From the NCBI RefSeq assembly GCF_001905725.1, contig NZ_LIWB01000002.1:109607-173606 (forward strand): DNA of 64,000 nt, read 5' to 3'. A program made the position numbers and the translations under genes. The DNA is from Streptomyces sp. CB02400 (GTDB lineage: Bacteria > Actinomycetota > Actinomycetes > Streptomycetales > Streptomycetaceae). The notes under the pieces are model-generated. The model was not told the DNA's origin. It worked only from the letters and a program-made list of their open reading frames with translations, and did not search any database. Shown one piece after another: positions 1 to 9,579 of the stretch. Position 1 is the first letter of the stretch. Every line of letters starts with the position of its first letter.

Positions 1-75
1 GTGCCGCCCCAGCGGCACGACTGCCCGCAGCGGCGGCACGTCAGGCGGCACGACTGCCCGCAGTGGCGGCACGTT
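1..75. repeat. Dispersed intergenic repeat, family A, partial double copy
   Basis: Two tandem copies of the unit GCGGCACGACTGCCCGCAG lie here. In reverse complement this is the same element seen at 6451 and 15388, whose core reads CTGCGGGCAGTCGTGCCGC. The copies are GC-rich and partly self-complementary, so the RNA could fold. The element sits directly before the GTG of the Lon-like protease gene and is cut by the window edge. Confidence 0.75.
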
Positions 76-86
76 AGATTGACTTC

Positions 87-866
87 GTGTTCTCCCGCCT
101 CACGCGTCCCCAAGCCCTCGCCGTCCTGGCCGCCCCCGTCGTCGCGCTGCTGGCCACAGCCGCGTTCGCACCGCTCCCCTTCTCCGTCGCACAGCCCGGC
201 ATGACCGCCGACGTGCTCGGTGAGAACAAGGGCACCCAGGTCATCACGATCACCGGCGCCCCCGTACGGGAGACCAGCGGGCAGTTGCGGATGACGACCA
301 TCGAGGCGACCTCCCCGGACACCCGCGTCGACCTCCCGGACGTCATCGACAGCTGGTTCAGCACCGACCAGGCGGTCATGCCCCGCGACTCCGTCTACCC
401 CAGCGGGGACAGCGTCGAGGAGATCCAGCAGTACAACCGCGAGCAGATGAAGGAGTCCCAGGACGAGGCCACCCAGGCAGCCCTGAACTACCTGAACCGC
501 GAGGACGAGGACATCGAGGTCACTCTCAAGCTCGCCGACGTCGGCGGCCCCAGCGCCGGCCTGCTGTTCTCCCTCGGCATCGTCGACAAGCTGAACAGCG
601 GCGACCTCACCGGCGGCCGGATCATCGCCGGTACGGGCACGATCGACGCGGACGGCACCGTCGGCGCGGTCGGCGGCGTACCCCTGAAGACGCAGGCGGC
701 CGAGCGGGACGGCGCCACCGTCTTCCTGGTCCCGAAGGACGAGTGCTCCGACGCGCAGGCGGAACTCCCCGAGGGCCTGCGCCTGATCCCGGTCACCACC
801 CTCAAGAGCGCCGTCGACGCCCTGACCGCCCTGGAGAAGGGCACCGGCAAGGTCCCCGCCTGCTAG
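87..866 (+). CDS. Secreted or membrane-anchored Lon-like (S16) serine protease
   Basis: 259 residues from a GTG start. Residues 10-30 form a hydrophobic signal or anchor segment, so the protease domain probably lies outside the membrane. The C-terminal half carries the Lon (S16) Ser-Lys dyad: Ser156 in GGPSAGLLFSLG and Lys201 in GGVPLKTQAA. There is no AAA+ ATPase domain, so this is an ATP-independent, substrate-limited S16 protein, shorter than PDZ-Lon proteins of about 340 residues; no clear PDZ domain was seen. It converges on the osmolyte transporter operon with only 8 bases between stops. Its substrate cannot be read from sequence. Confidence 0.85.
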   Translation: MFSRLTRPQALAVLAAPVVALLATAAFAPLPFSVAQPGMTADVLGENKGTQVITITGAPVRETSGQLRMTTIEATSPDTRVDLPDVIDSWFSTDQAVMPRDSVYPSGDSVEEIQQYNREQMKESQDEATQAALNYLNREDEDIEVTLKLADVGGPSAGLLFSLGIVDKLNSGDLTGGRIIAGTGTIDADGTVGAVGGVPLKTQAAERDGATVFLVPKDECSDAQAELPEGLRLIPVTTLKSAVDALTALEKGTGKVPAC

Positions 867-874
867 CCCTGGTC

Positions 875-1852
875 CTAGCCCTCCTTGACGAACCCTTCCT
901 CCACCATCCAGTCCAGCGCCACCTGGTGCGGGTCCTCCCCGTCGACGTCCACCTTCGCGTTGAGGTCCTGCGCCACGGTGTTGTTCAGCTTCGCCGTCAC
1001 CGGCGCGAGGACGTCGGCGATGGCCGGCCACTTCTCGAAGGTGTCGGTGTTGACCGTCGGTGCCGCGTTGTAGTTCGGGAAGAACTTCCTGTCGTCCTCC
1101 ATCACCACCAGGTTCATGGACTTGATCCGCCCGTCGGTGGTGAAGACCTCGCCGTACGTGCAGGCGCCCTTGGCCGTCTGGGTGTAGATGATCCCGGTGT
1201 CCATCTGCGTGACGTTGCGCGCCGGGATGTCCATGCCGTACGCCTTCTCCATGCCCGGCAGTCCGTCCGCGCGGTTGGCGAACTCGCCCTCCACGCACAG
1301 CGTCACCGCCCCCGGATCGGACCTCGCCAGCTCCGCCACCTCGGAGAGGGTCCGCGTGCGGTACTTCTCGTAGTTCGCCTGGCTCATGGCGAGGGCGTAG
1401 GTGTTGTTCAGCTCCGACGGCTCCAGCCAGGTCACCCCGTTCCTCACGTCCGCGTCCCGCACCGCCTCCCACTGTTCGCGCGGATCGGGGATCGGTCTGC
1501 TGTTGCCCTGGTACGTGATCCACGCCGTGCCCGTGTACTCGAACCCGGCGTCCGCCTCACCGTTGACGACCGCCTCCCGTGAGCCGACCGAGCCCTGGAT
1601 GCCGGTCCGGTCGACGACCTCCGCGCCCGCCGCCTGGAAGGCGATGCCCATGATCGCGCCGAGGATGAGCTGTTCGGTGAACTCCTTCGACGTGACGGTG
1701 AGTTCCGCGCCCTCCAGGGGCTTCCCCTTGCCGATCGAGCCGGGCTCCACGTCGTCGACCATGGGGGAGCCGCTGGTCAGCCCGCAGCCCGAGGCCGCCG
1801 CCAGCAGCGCCCCGGCCAGGAACAGGCGGACACGTACCCGTACACGCCTCAT
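875..1852 (-). CDS. Glycine betaine/choline-type ABC transporter, substrate-binding lipoprotein
   Basis: 325 residues. The N-terminus has a basic stretch, a hydrophobic core and the lipobox-like AASGC, so the mature protein should be a lipoprotein on the outer face of the membrane. The mature domain (TVTSKEFTEQLILGAIMG, later GYTGTAW-like and TYGEVFTTDGRI segments) is of the OpuAC/ProX/OsmF class that binds quaternary amines. The start codon overlaps the stop of the upstream permease (ATGA), which fixes the start. It is the last gene of a four-gene operon read leftward. Betaine, choline, carnitine and ergothioneine binders share this fold, so the exact ligand is open. Confidence 0.88.
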   Translation of the reverse strand: MRRVRVRVRLFLAGALLAAASGCGLTSGSPMVDDVEPGSIGKGKPLEGAELTVTSKEFTEQLILGAIMGIAFQAAGAEVVDRTGIQGSVGSREAVVNGEADAGFEYTGTAWITYQGNSRPIPDPREQWEAVRDADVRNGVTWLEPSELNNTYALAMSQANYEKYRTRTLSEVAELARSDPGAVTLCVEGEFANRADGLPGMEKAYGMDIPARNVTQMDTGIIYTQTAKGACTYGEVFTTDGRIKSMNLVVMEDDRKFFPNYNAAPTVNTDTFEKWPAIADVLAPVTAKLNNTVAQDLNAKVDVDGEDPHQVALDWMVEEGFVKEG

Positions 1853-2724
1853 GGGCCCGCCTCCAGCCCTCGTGGCCGCAGCAGCAGCTCCGCCAGGGAG
1901 GCCAGCCAGTCCACCAGCAGTGCGAGGACGACGGTGAGGACCGAGCCCACCACCAGCACCGGCATCCGCTGGCTGGTGATCCCTGTGGTGATCAGTACGC
2001 CGAGCCCTCCGCCGCCGCCGAAGGTCGCCAGCGTCGCCGTGCCGACGTTCAGCACGAGCGCCGTCCGCACACCCGCCAGGATGAGCGGGACGGCCAGCGG
2101 CAGCTCCACCCGCGTGAGCACGCCCAGGGGGGACATGCCGATGCCGCGCGCCGCCTCCAGCAGCGTCGGGTCGTTGGCCTTCAGCCCGGCGATGGTGTTG
2201 GACAGCACCGGCAGCACGGCGTAGGCGATGATGCCGATCAGGGCCGCCTTGCGGCCGATGCCCAGCCAGATCACCAGCAGCGCCAGCAGACCGATCGCCG
2301 GGGTCGCCTGGCCCATGTTGGCCAGCGCCATCGCCGCCGGGGTGGCCCTGCGGAACATGCGGCGGGTCAGCAGGACGCCCAGCGGGATCGCGATGATCAG
2401 CACGAAGAACGTCGAGATCACGGTGAGCTGGATGTGCTGCCACAGCGCCTTGGTCACCTGCCCGTTCGACAGCGCGTTCCGGGTGAGCGCGTCGAGGTCG
2501 GCCTGCTCGAACCACAGCCAGGTCGCGAGCAGCACGGCGATCAGCACCACCGGCAGGAACGTCAGCTTCCGCCAGGTCACCCGGGGCGGCTTCACGGCCG
2601 GGGGCGGGGGAGGGGCCTCCGGCTCGTCGGACGATCCGCCGCCCTCGTCCCGGAAGGCATGCCCCCGCACCTCGTGCTCGCCCTCGGGCCGCCGCCCGGA
2701 AGAGCCGGGAGTGGGGGCTCTCAC
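1849..2724 (-). CDS. Osmolyte ABC transporter permease (OpuCD/ProW type)
   Basis: 291 residues from a GTG that overlaps the stop of the ATPase gene (GTGA). The first 45 residues are cytoplasmic, charged and Pro-rich (a run of five prolines), an extension not usual for the family. It is followed by about six membrane segments and the EAA-type loop EAARGIGMSPLGVLTRVELPLA that docks on the ATPase. GQATPAIGLLALL is typical of betaine/choline permeases. It pairs with the second permease at 4000-4647 to make the heteromeric membrane part of the importer. Translation is probably coupled to both neighbours. Confidence 0.88.
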   Translation of the reverse strand: MRAPTPGSSGRRPEGEHEVRGHAFRDEGGGSSDEPEAPPPPPAVKPPRVTWRKLTFLPVVLIAVLLATWLWFEQADLDALTRNALSNGQVTKALWQHIQLTVISTFFVLIIAIPLGVLLTRRMFRRATPAAMALANMGQATPAIGLLALLVIWLGIGRKAALIGIIAYAVLPVLSNTIAGLKANDPTLLEAARGIGMSPLGVLTRVELPLAVPLILAGVRTALVLNVGTATLATFGGGGGLGVLITTGITSQRMPVLVVGSVLTVVLALLVDWLASLAELLLRPRGLEAGP

Positions 2725-4007
2725 GCCTTCTCCTCCCCGCCGAAGCCCTCCTGCTCGGCGTGCGTCTGCGCGGACCGCTGCTCCTCGAGGTCGTGCTGGG
2801 CGTCCATCGCCTCCAGGCGGTCCGCCTCCAGCAGTTCGTGCACGGAGTTCATCAGCGTCTCCACGTCCACGACACCCTCGTACGCGCCGCGCCGCCCGGT
2901 GACCGCGACCCGCCCCGTGTTGTCGGTGAGCACCGCCTCCAGCGCGTCCCGCAGCGTCGCGTCCCGGGTCACCGTGTCGTGCACCAGCGTGCCCGCGCGG
3001 GCCAGCGAACCCTTGGCGAGCGTCATGTCGCCGCGCCTGAGCCACTTGTAGGGGCGGCCCCGCTTGTCGAGCAGCAGGATCTCGTTGAAGCCGCTGGAGC
3101 GGAGCCGGTCGAAGATGTGCTGGAGCGGGTCGTCGACGGTCACCGTCGGATAGTCGGTGATCTCCACGTCCCGCACCCGGGTGAGGTTGAGCCGCTTCAG
3201 CGCCGCCCCGGCACCCACGAAGCCCGACACGAAGTCGTCGGCGGGGTTGGTGAGGATCGCCTCCGGGGTGTCGAACTGGGCGATGTGGGAGCGTTCGCGC
3301 AGTACGGCGATCCGGTCGCCGATCTTGATCGCCTCGTCGAAGTCGTGGGTGACGAAGACGATCGTCTTGTGCAGCTCCCGCTGGAGCCGGATCAGCTCGT
3401 CCTGGAGGTGGTCCCGGGTGATCGGGTCGACCGCGCCGAACGGCTCGTCCATCAGCAGCACCGGCGGGTCCGCCGCCAGCGCCCGCGCCACGCCCACCCG
3501 CTGCTGCTGGCCGCCGGAGAGCTGGCGCGGATAGCGGCCGTGGAACTCACCGGGGTCCAGACCGACCAGGTCCAGCATCTCCTCCACCCGCGCCCGCACC
3601 CGGGACGTGGGCCAGCGCAGCATCCTCGGCACCAGCGCGATGTTCTGCGCCACCGTCATGTGCGGGAACAGCCCGCTCGCCTGGATCGCGTACCCGATCT
3701 TGCGGCGCAGCCGCACCGGGTCCATGTCGGTGACGTCCTCGCCGCCGATACGGATCCGGCCGCCCGTCGGCTCGATCAGCCGGTTGATCATCTTCAGGAG
3801 GGTCGACTTCCCGCACCCCGACGGGCCGACGAGGATCACCGTCTCGCCGGACCTGAAGTCCAGGTTGACGTTGTCGACGGCCGGCAGCGCACTGCCCGGG
3901 TACCGCTTGGTCAGCCCCTCCAGCTCGATGGTCGCCCCGACCGACCGGGACTCCGTCCCGGATGTCTCAGGATCAGGCAGGTCGGATGGATCGGACAGAT
4001 CAGGCAC
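2721..4007 (-). CDS. Osmolyte ABC transporter ATPase with C-terminal CBS domains (OpuCA/ProV type)
   Basis: 428 residues from a GTG overlapping the stop of the preceding permease by 8 bases. Residues 25-265 are the nucleotide-binding domain: Walker A GPSGCGKST, signature LSGGQQQRVGVARALA, Walker B VLLMDEPFGAVD and the switch His in VFVTHDFDEA. A pair of CBS motifs follows (about 280-405). In OpuA and OpuC these sense ionic strength or a nucleotide such as c-di-AMP and gate transport. The tail is Glu/Gln-rich. Supplies energy for import with the two permeases and the lipoprotein. Confidence 0.92.
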   Translation of the reverse strand: MPDLSDPSDLPDPETSGTESRSVGATIELEGLTKRYPGSALPAVDNVNLDFRSGETVILVGPSGCGKSTLLKMINRLIEPTGGRIRIGGEDVTDMDPVRLRRKIGYAIQASGLFPHMTVAQNIALVPRMLRWPTSRVRARVEEMLDLVGLDPGEFHGRYPRQLSGGQQQRVGVARALAADPPVLLMDEPFGAVDPITRDHLQDELIRLQRELHKTIVFVTHDFDEAIKIGDRIAVLRERSHIAQFDTPEAILTNPADDFVSGFVGAGAALKRLNLTRVRDVEITDYPTVTVDDPLQHIFDRLRSSGFNEILLLDKRGRPYKWLRRGDMTLAKGSLARAGTLVHDTVTRDATLRDALEAVLTDNTGRVAVTGRRGAYEGVVDVETLMNSVHELLEADRLEAMDAQHDLEEQRSAQTHAEQEGFGGEEKA

Positions 4008-4647
4008 GGATCCCCCTGGGAATGGTCAGCCGCCCGATCAGCACGTACGCGGCGTCGAACAGCAGGGCGAGGACGATGATCCCGAGGGTGCCCGCGAGCA
4101 CCTGGTTCAGCGCGTTCTTGCTGCCCAGCGAGGCGATCCCGCGGAAGATCAGGTTGCCGAGGCCGGGCCCGGAGGCGTACGCGGCGATGGCGGCGATGCC
4201 CATCAGCATCTGCGTGGAGACCCGGATGCCGGTCAGGATCGGCGGCCAGGCCAGCGGCAGCTCCACCCGCGCCAGCCGGGCCGCGCGCGACATGCCGATG
4301 CCCTTGGCCGCGTCCACCAGCGACGGGTCGACCCCGCGCAGCCCCACGATCGCGTTCCGCACGATCGGCAGCAGCCCGTACAGCGTCAGCGCGATCACCG
4401 TCGGCGGCACCCCGAGCCCCACCACCGGGATCAGCAGACCGATCATGGCCAGTGCCGGGATGGTCAGCAGGGTGGCGGTGGCGGTCGTGGCCAGGTTCCC
4501 CGCCCACTCGCTGCGGTAGGTGACCACCCCGATCAGCACGCCGAGCAGGGTCGCCACCACCATGCACTGGAAGACGACACTGGCGTGCTGGTAGGCGTCG
4601 ATGAGCAGCTGCTGATGCCGGCTCCCCAGGTACTCCCAGAAGTTCAC
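4000..4647 (-). CDS. Osmolyte ABC transporter permease (OpuCB type), first gene of operon
   Basis: 215 residues, GTG start. Five or six membrane segments are visible, with the ATPase-coupling loop DAAKGIGMSRAARLARVELPLA and the family motif TIPALAMIGLLIPVVG. Length fits the short OpuCB-type partner rather than full-length ProW. It heads a four-gene unit (permease, ATPase, permease, binding protein) whose junctions all overlap, so the genes should be made in coupled amounts. The Lrp gene lies just upstream on the same strand, 30 bases away, and could be co-transcribed. Confidence 0.87.
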   Translation of the reverse strand: MNFWEYLGSRHQQLLIDAYQHASVVFQCMVVATLLGVLIGVVTYRSEWAGNLATTATATLLTIPALAMIGLLIPVVGLGVPPTVIALTLYGLLPIVRNAIVGLRGVDPSLVDAAKGIGMSRAARLARVELPLAWPPILTGIRVSTQMLMGIAAIAAYASGPGLGNLIFRGIASLGSKNALNQVLAGTLGIIVLALLFDAAYVLIGRLTIPRGIRA

Positions 4648-4677
4648 CTCTGCTCACCCCAGCTCGGCCAGGTCGGT

Positions 4678-5148
4678 TCACTCGCCGAGCGCGGCCTGCT
4701 CCACCAGCGGGATGATCCGCAGCGGAACGGGATTCTCCATGACGATCGCCGTGGAGGCCCGGACGATGCCATCAAAACCGACGACGAGGTCGATCACCCG
4801 CTGGAGATCGGCGTTGGAGCGCGCGACGAGGCGGCACATCATGTCCCCGGTGCCGGTCGTGGTGTGCAGCTCCAGCACCTCCGGGACGGTCGTCAAGTGG
4901 GCCCGTACGTCGGCTCCTTGGCCCTGCCGGATCTGCAGCGTGGCGAACGCCGTGACCGGGTAGCCGAGGGCCGCCGGATCCACCTGGGGGCCGAATCCGC
5001 GGATGACTCCGTTCGACTGAAGCCGGTCCAGGCGGGCCTGCACGGTCCCGCGCGCCACCCCCAGCCGCCGGGACATCTCCAGCACCCCGATGCGCGGCTC
5101 CCGCGCCAGCAGCAGGATGATCCGCCCGTCCAGATGATCGATCGCCAT
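4678..5148 (-). CDS. Lrp/AsnC-family transcriptional regulator
   Basis: 156 residues from the ATG at 5148, chosen because GGGGAGGACC sits directly upstream; an in-frame ATG at 5169 is possible. Residues 4-60 form the winged HTH (LDGRIILLLAREPRIGV then MSRRLGVARGTVQARLDRL). Residues 70-150 form the RAM domain that binds an amino acid and drives oligomers. It is divergent from hppD across a 122-base gap. Lrp-type regulators often control amino-acid catabolic genes next door, so control of tyrosine breakdown is plausible (inference). It lies 30 bases before the osmolyte transporter, whose expression it could also affect. Confidence 0.88.
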   Translation of the reverse strand: MAIDHLDGRIILLLAREPRIGVLEMSRRLGVARGTVQARLDRLQSNGVIRGFGPQVDPAALGYPVTAFATLQIRQGQGADVRAHLTTVPEVLELHTTTGTGDMMCRLVARSNADLQRVIDLVVGFDGIVRASTAIVMENPVPLRIIPLVEQAALGE

Positions 5149-6419
<1,271 letters not shown>

Positions 6420-6420
6420 C

Positions 6421-6450
6421 CGCGTAACCGCGTAACCGCGTAACCGCGTA
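6421..6450. repeat. Short tandem repeat, about four copies of an 8-bp unit
   Basis: CGCGTAAC is repeated nearly four times immediately after the hppD stop and runs straight into a family A intergenic repeat. Such arrays change copy number by slippage. No coding role. Confidence 0.85.
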
Positions 6451-6532
6451 GCTGCGGGCAGTCGTGCCGCAGGGCGGCACGGGTGGGCGCAGCGGCACCC
6501 CGCCAACGCCGGGCTGCGTCACCCACCCCTGC
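6451..6532 (+). repeat. Dispersed intergenic repeat, family A
   Basis: Contains GCTGCGGGCAGTCGTGCCGC, then GGGCGGCACGGGTGGGCGCA, then CCGCCAACGCCGGGCTGCG. The same ordered blocks occur at 15388-15465 with about 90% identity by eye, and in part at 1-75. It fills the gap between the convergent hppD and TPR genes, where its inverted GTGCCGC/GCGGCAC segments may end transcription from both sides. Confidence 0.8.
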
Positions 6533-7954
6533 TCAGGACAACGCAGGCCCCGCCTGGACGGACGGTTCCCCCAGGCGGGCCAGGGCACCCTGGGCCTGAC
6601 GCACCCGCAGCGGCGAGAACCACGGGTTGATCCGAAGGGCTTCCTTCAGGTGCCGCCGCGCGGATCCGTACCGCTCCAGCGACCGCTCGATCATCCCCCG
6701 GTGGAACACGTACAACGCACTCCGCACACCCCCGCCCTTCGTCCCCTCGGTCGCCCGCACGGCGAAGGGCAACGCCTCCTCGTGCTCCCCCGCCCGGTGC
6801 AGCGCCCACCCCAACGCGTCCGCCACCTCCGTCGACGGCTGCCGCTCCCACACCTCCCGAAGCCGCCGCACGGCATCCGACGCATCCCCGTGATCCGCCT
6901 CGAACCGCCCCAGCACCAACGACTCGTCGCCCCCGTGCGCGGCGGCCACCCGCACCCGCTCCCGCAGCACCCCGTACTGCACCCCCGCCGCCTGCTTCAG
7001 CCCCAGCGACTCGTACAGCTCACCCAGCTCCAGCGCGTACTCCGGCCGTGGCCGCTTCGCCAGCGCCGCCCGGTACGCGCTCAGCGCCTCCGTCGTCCGC
7101 CCCAGCGCCGCCAGCGCCCTGCCCTGCCCTGCCTGTGCCGCCCGCTGGTCGGGGTCGACCCGCACCGCCTCCTGGAAGTGCCGCAGCGCGTCCTGACGGT
7201 CGCCGCGCTCCCAGGCGAGCTGCCCGGCCCGCTCCAGGTACGCCGCCCGCTCGGCCGGCTCCCCGGCGGCCGACGCCGCGTCCGCCAGCTTGGCCGCCGC
7301 GTCCTCCCGCCAGCCCCGGTCCCGGTACACGGCCGCCGCCCGCGCCATCACGGCGGGACCGGAGCGCAGCTCCTTCAGCCTCTCCAGCAGCTTCCCCGTC
7401 TCCTCGTCGTCACCGAGCCCGGCGGACGCCTCGATCAGCAGCGGATACGTCGTCCACTGCTTCGGCTCCAGCTTCCGCGCCGCCTCGCCCCACTTCCGGG
7501 CCTCGGCGAAGTCCCGGCGGGCGTTCGCCAGCGCGGCCAGCCCCCGCAGCGCCGGGGCGTTCCCCTTCGCCCGTACCTTCAGCGAGGTGCGCAGCGCCTT
7601 CTCGGCCCGCGGCCAGTACGCCGGGTCCGCCAGCCGCAGTCCCTGTTCCACCCGGGCCGCCCCGAGCACCGCCCAGGCCTCCGCGTCCCCCGGATGCTTC
7701 CGCACCCGCCGCTCGCGCTCCTCGACCAGCGCCTCCAGGTCCGGCAGCGCGGCCGGCACCCCGCTGGTGACCGCCGCCAGCGCCCGCGCCCCCGGATCCG
7801 GCGCGGGCGGCGCCGCCTGCCCCCGGGGCAGCAGCGCCAGCACACCGCCCAGCACCGCGCACCCGGCGACCGAGGCGAGCAGCGCCCGGCGGCGCACCCG
7901 CCGACGGGGCTCACGTGGCTTGTCGTCCGTGGCGCACACAGTCATGGCGCACAC
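6533..7954 (-). CDS. Membrane-anchored tetratricopeptide-repeat protein
   Basis: 473 residues. A basic N-terminus (RRRVRRR) precedes one hydrophobic segment, ALLASVAGCAVLGGVLALL, so most of the protein is exported or anchored. The rest is a string of helix-turn-helix TPR units (for example ERAGQLAWERGDRQDALRHF and the unit ending AALAKRPRPEYALELGELY). TPR proteins act as scaffolds; nothing shows the partner. An alternative start lies at 7945. It is divergent from the FAD oxidase gene across about 100 bases and convergent with hppD. Confidence 0.8.
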   Translation of the reverse strand: MCAMTVCATDDKPREPRRRVRRRALLASVAGCAVLGGVLALLPRGQAAPPAPDPGARALAAVTSGVPAALPDLEALVEERERRVRKHPGDAEAWAVLGAARVEQGLRLADPAYWPRAEKALRTSLKVRAKGNAPALRGLAALANARRDFAEARKWGEAARKLEPKQWTTYPLLIEASAGLGDDEETGKLLERLKELRSGPAVMARAAAVYRDRGWREDAAAKLADAASAAGEPAERAAYLERAGQLAWERGDRQDALRHFQEAVRVDPDQRAAQAGQGRALAALGRTTEALSAYRAALAKRPRPEYALELGELYESLGLKQAAGVQYGVLRERVRVAAAHGGDESLVLGRFEADHGDASDAVRRLREVWERQPSTEVADALGWALHRAGEHEEALPFAVRATEGTKGGGVRSALYVFHRGMIERSLERYGSARRHLKEALRINPWFSPLRVRQAQGALARLGEPSVQAGPALS

Positions 7955-8054
7955 TGTGCGTCACACCCCGCGTACGTACGATGATCACACTCCGATGTGA
8001 CGCGCGTGCCTACGTGGGGTTCACACCGATGGCCCCCGGTGCGACGCTGTGATC
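7955..8054. promoter_or_regulatory. Divergent promoter region, TPR gene / FAD oxidase
   Basis: A 100-base gap between divergent starts. It carries GTGCGTCACACC, GATCACACTCCGATGTGA and TTCACACC, which are loosely repeated TCACA/TGTGA half-sites that could bind a dimeric regulator. The two inner half-sites, TCACA and TGTGA, are inverted and close together. No assignable operator or promoter boxes. Confidence 0.35.
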
Positions 8055-9464
8055 ATGAGCCGTATCGAAGCGCGACGCGATGAAGACACGGTGGCGGCCG
8101 GCCCCCTCGTCGACCGGCTGCTCGGCGGCCTGCCCCACGAGGCCGTCCTCACCGACCCCGACGTCACGGCCTCCTACGCCAACGACATGGCGAGCTTCTG
8201 CCCGGCCGGCAGCCCCGCGGTGGTGGTCCTGCCGCGCACGGTCGAGCAGGTCCAGCACGTCATGCGCACCGCCACCGAACTGCGCGTCCCCGTCGTCCCG
8301 CAGGGCGCCCGCACCGGCCTGTCCGGAGCCGCCAACGCCACCGACGGCTGCGTCGTGCTCTCCCTGACCAGGATGGACCGCATCCTGGAGGTCAACCCGG
8401 TCGACCGGATCGCCGTCGTCGAACCCGGCGTCATCAACGCCACGCTCTCCCGCGCGGTCGGCGAACACGGCCTCTACTACCCGCCGGACCCCTCGAGCTG
8501 GGAGATGTGCACCATCGGCGGCAACATCGGCACCGCGTCGGGCGGGCTGTGCTGCGTGAAGTACGGGGTGACGGCCGAGTACGTCCTCGGCCTCGACGTC
8601 GTCCTGGCCGACGGCCGCCTGATGTCCACCGGCCGCCGCACCGCCAAGGGCGTCGCCGGATACGACCTGACCCGCCTGTTCGTCGGCTCCGAGGGCTCCC
8701 TCGGCATCGTCGTCCGCGCGGTCCTCGCCCTGCGGCCCAAACCGCCCGAGCAGCTCGTGCTGGCCGCCGAGTTCTCCTCCGGCGCCGCCGCCTGCGACGC
8801 CGTGTGCCGCATCATGGCCGGCGGTCACGTCCCCTCCCTCCTCGAACTCATGGACCGTACGACCGTCAAGGCCGTCAACGACATGGCCCGCATGGGCCTC
8901 CCGGAGTCCACCGAGGCCCTGCTGCTCGCCGCCTTCGACACCACCGACCCTGCCGCCGACCTCGCCGCCGTCGGCGCGCTGTGCGAGGCCGCGGGCGCCA
9001 CCCAGGTCGTGCCGGCCGAGGACGCCGCCGAGTCCGGACTGCTGCTCCAGGCGCGGCGGCTGTCCCTGGTCGCCCTCGAAGCGGTCAAGGGCACGACGAT
9101 GATCGACGACGTGTGCGTGCCCCGCTCCAAGCTCGGCGAGCTCATCGACGGCGTCGAGCGGATCGCCGGGAAGCACCGGCTCACCATCGGCGTCGTCGCC
9201 CACGCCGGCGACGGCAACACCCACCCGACGGTCTGCTTCGACGCCTCCGACCCCGAGGAGTCGCGGCGGGCCCGCGAATCCTTCGACGAGATCATGGCGC
9301 TCGGCCTGGAACTCGGCGGCACCATCACCGGCGAACACGGAGTCGGCGTGCTGAAGAAGGAGTGGCTGGCGCGCGAGATCGGCCCCGTGGGACTGGAGAT
9401 GCAGCGGGCCGTCAAGCAGGTCTTCGACCCGCTGGGCATTCTCAACCCGGGCAAGCTCTTCTGA
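8055..9464 (+). CDS. FAD-linked oxidase of the glycolate/D-lactate dehydrogenase (GlcD) family
   Basis: 469 residues from the ATG at 8055 (a GTG at 8049 is in frame). Residues 35-215 form the PCMH-type FAD-binding domain, with VPVVPQGARTGLSGAAN, PPDPSSWEMCTIGGNIGT and GVAGYDLTRLFVGSEGSLGI. The C-terminal cap domain includes HAGDGNTHPT and GTITGEHGVGVLKKEWL, motifs of D-2-hydroxyacid dehydrogenases. The likely reaction is oxidation of glycolate, D-lactate or a related 2-hydroxyacid with electrons passed to the chain. No GlcE/GlcF partner genes are adjacent, so the exact substrate is unknown. Confidence 0.88.
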   Translation: MSRIEARRDEDTVAAGPLVDRLLGGLPHEAVLTDPDVTASYANDMASFCPAGSPAVVVLPRTVEQVQHVMRTATELRVPVVPQGARTGLSGAANATDGCVVLSLTRMDRILEVNPVDRIAVVEPGVINATLSRAVGEHGLYYPPDPSSWEMCTIGGNIGTASGGLCCVKYGVTAEYVLGLDVVLADGRLMSTGRRTAKGVAGYDLTRLFVGSEGSLGIVVRAVLALRPKPPEQLVLAAEFSSGAAACDAVCRIMAGGHVPSLLELMDRTTVKAVNDMARMGLPESTEALLLAAFDTTDPAADLAAVGALCEAAGATQVVPAEDAAESGLLLQARRLSLVALEAVKGTTMIDDVCVPRSKLGELIDGVERIAGKHRLTIGVVAHAGDGNTHPTVCFDASDPEESRRARESFDEIMALGLELGGTITGEHGVGVLKKEWLAREIGPVGLEMQRAVKQVFDPLGILNPGKLF

Positions 9465-9579
9465 ACGGGAAGATGCCCGAAAGGGGTGGGGTCCGGCCGG
9501 ACGGGCGGTCAGGTCCCCGCTCGTCTGATAGATGTGGTTCCCCCCGACCCACCCATCGAGCAGATACGGGACGACGGAC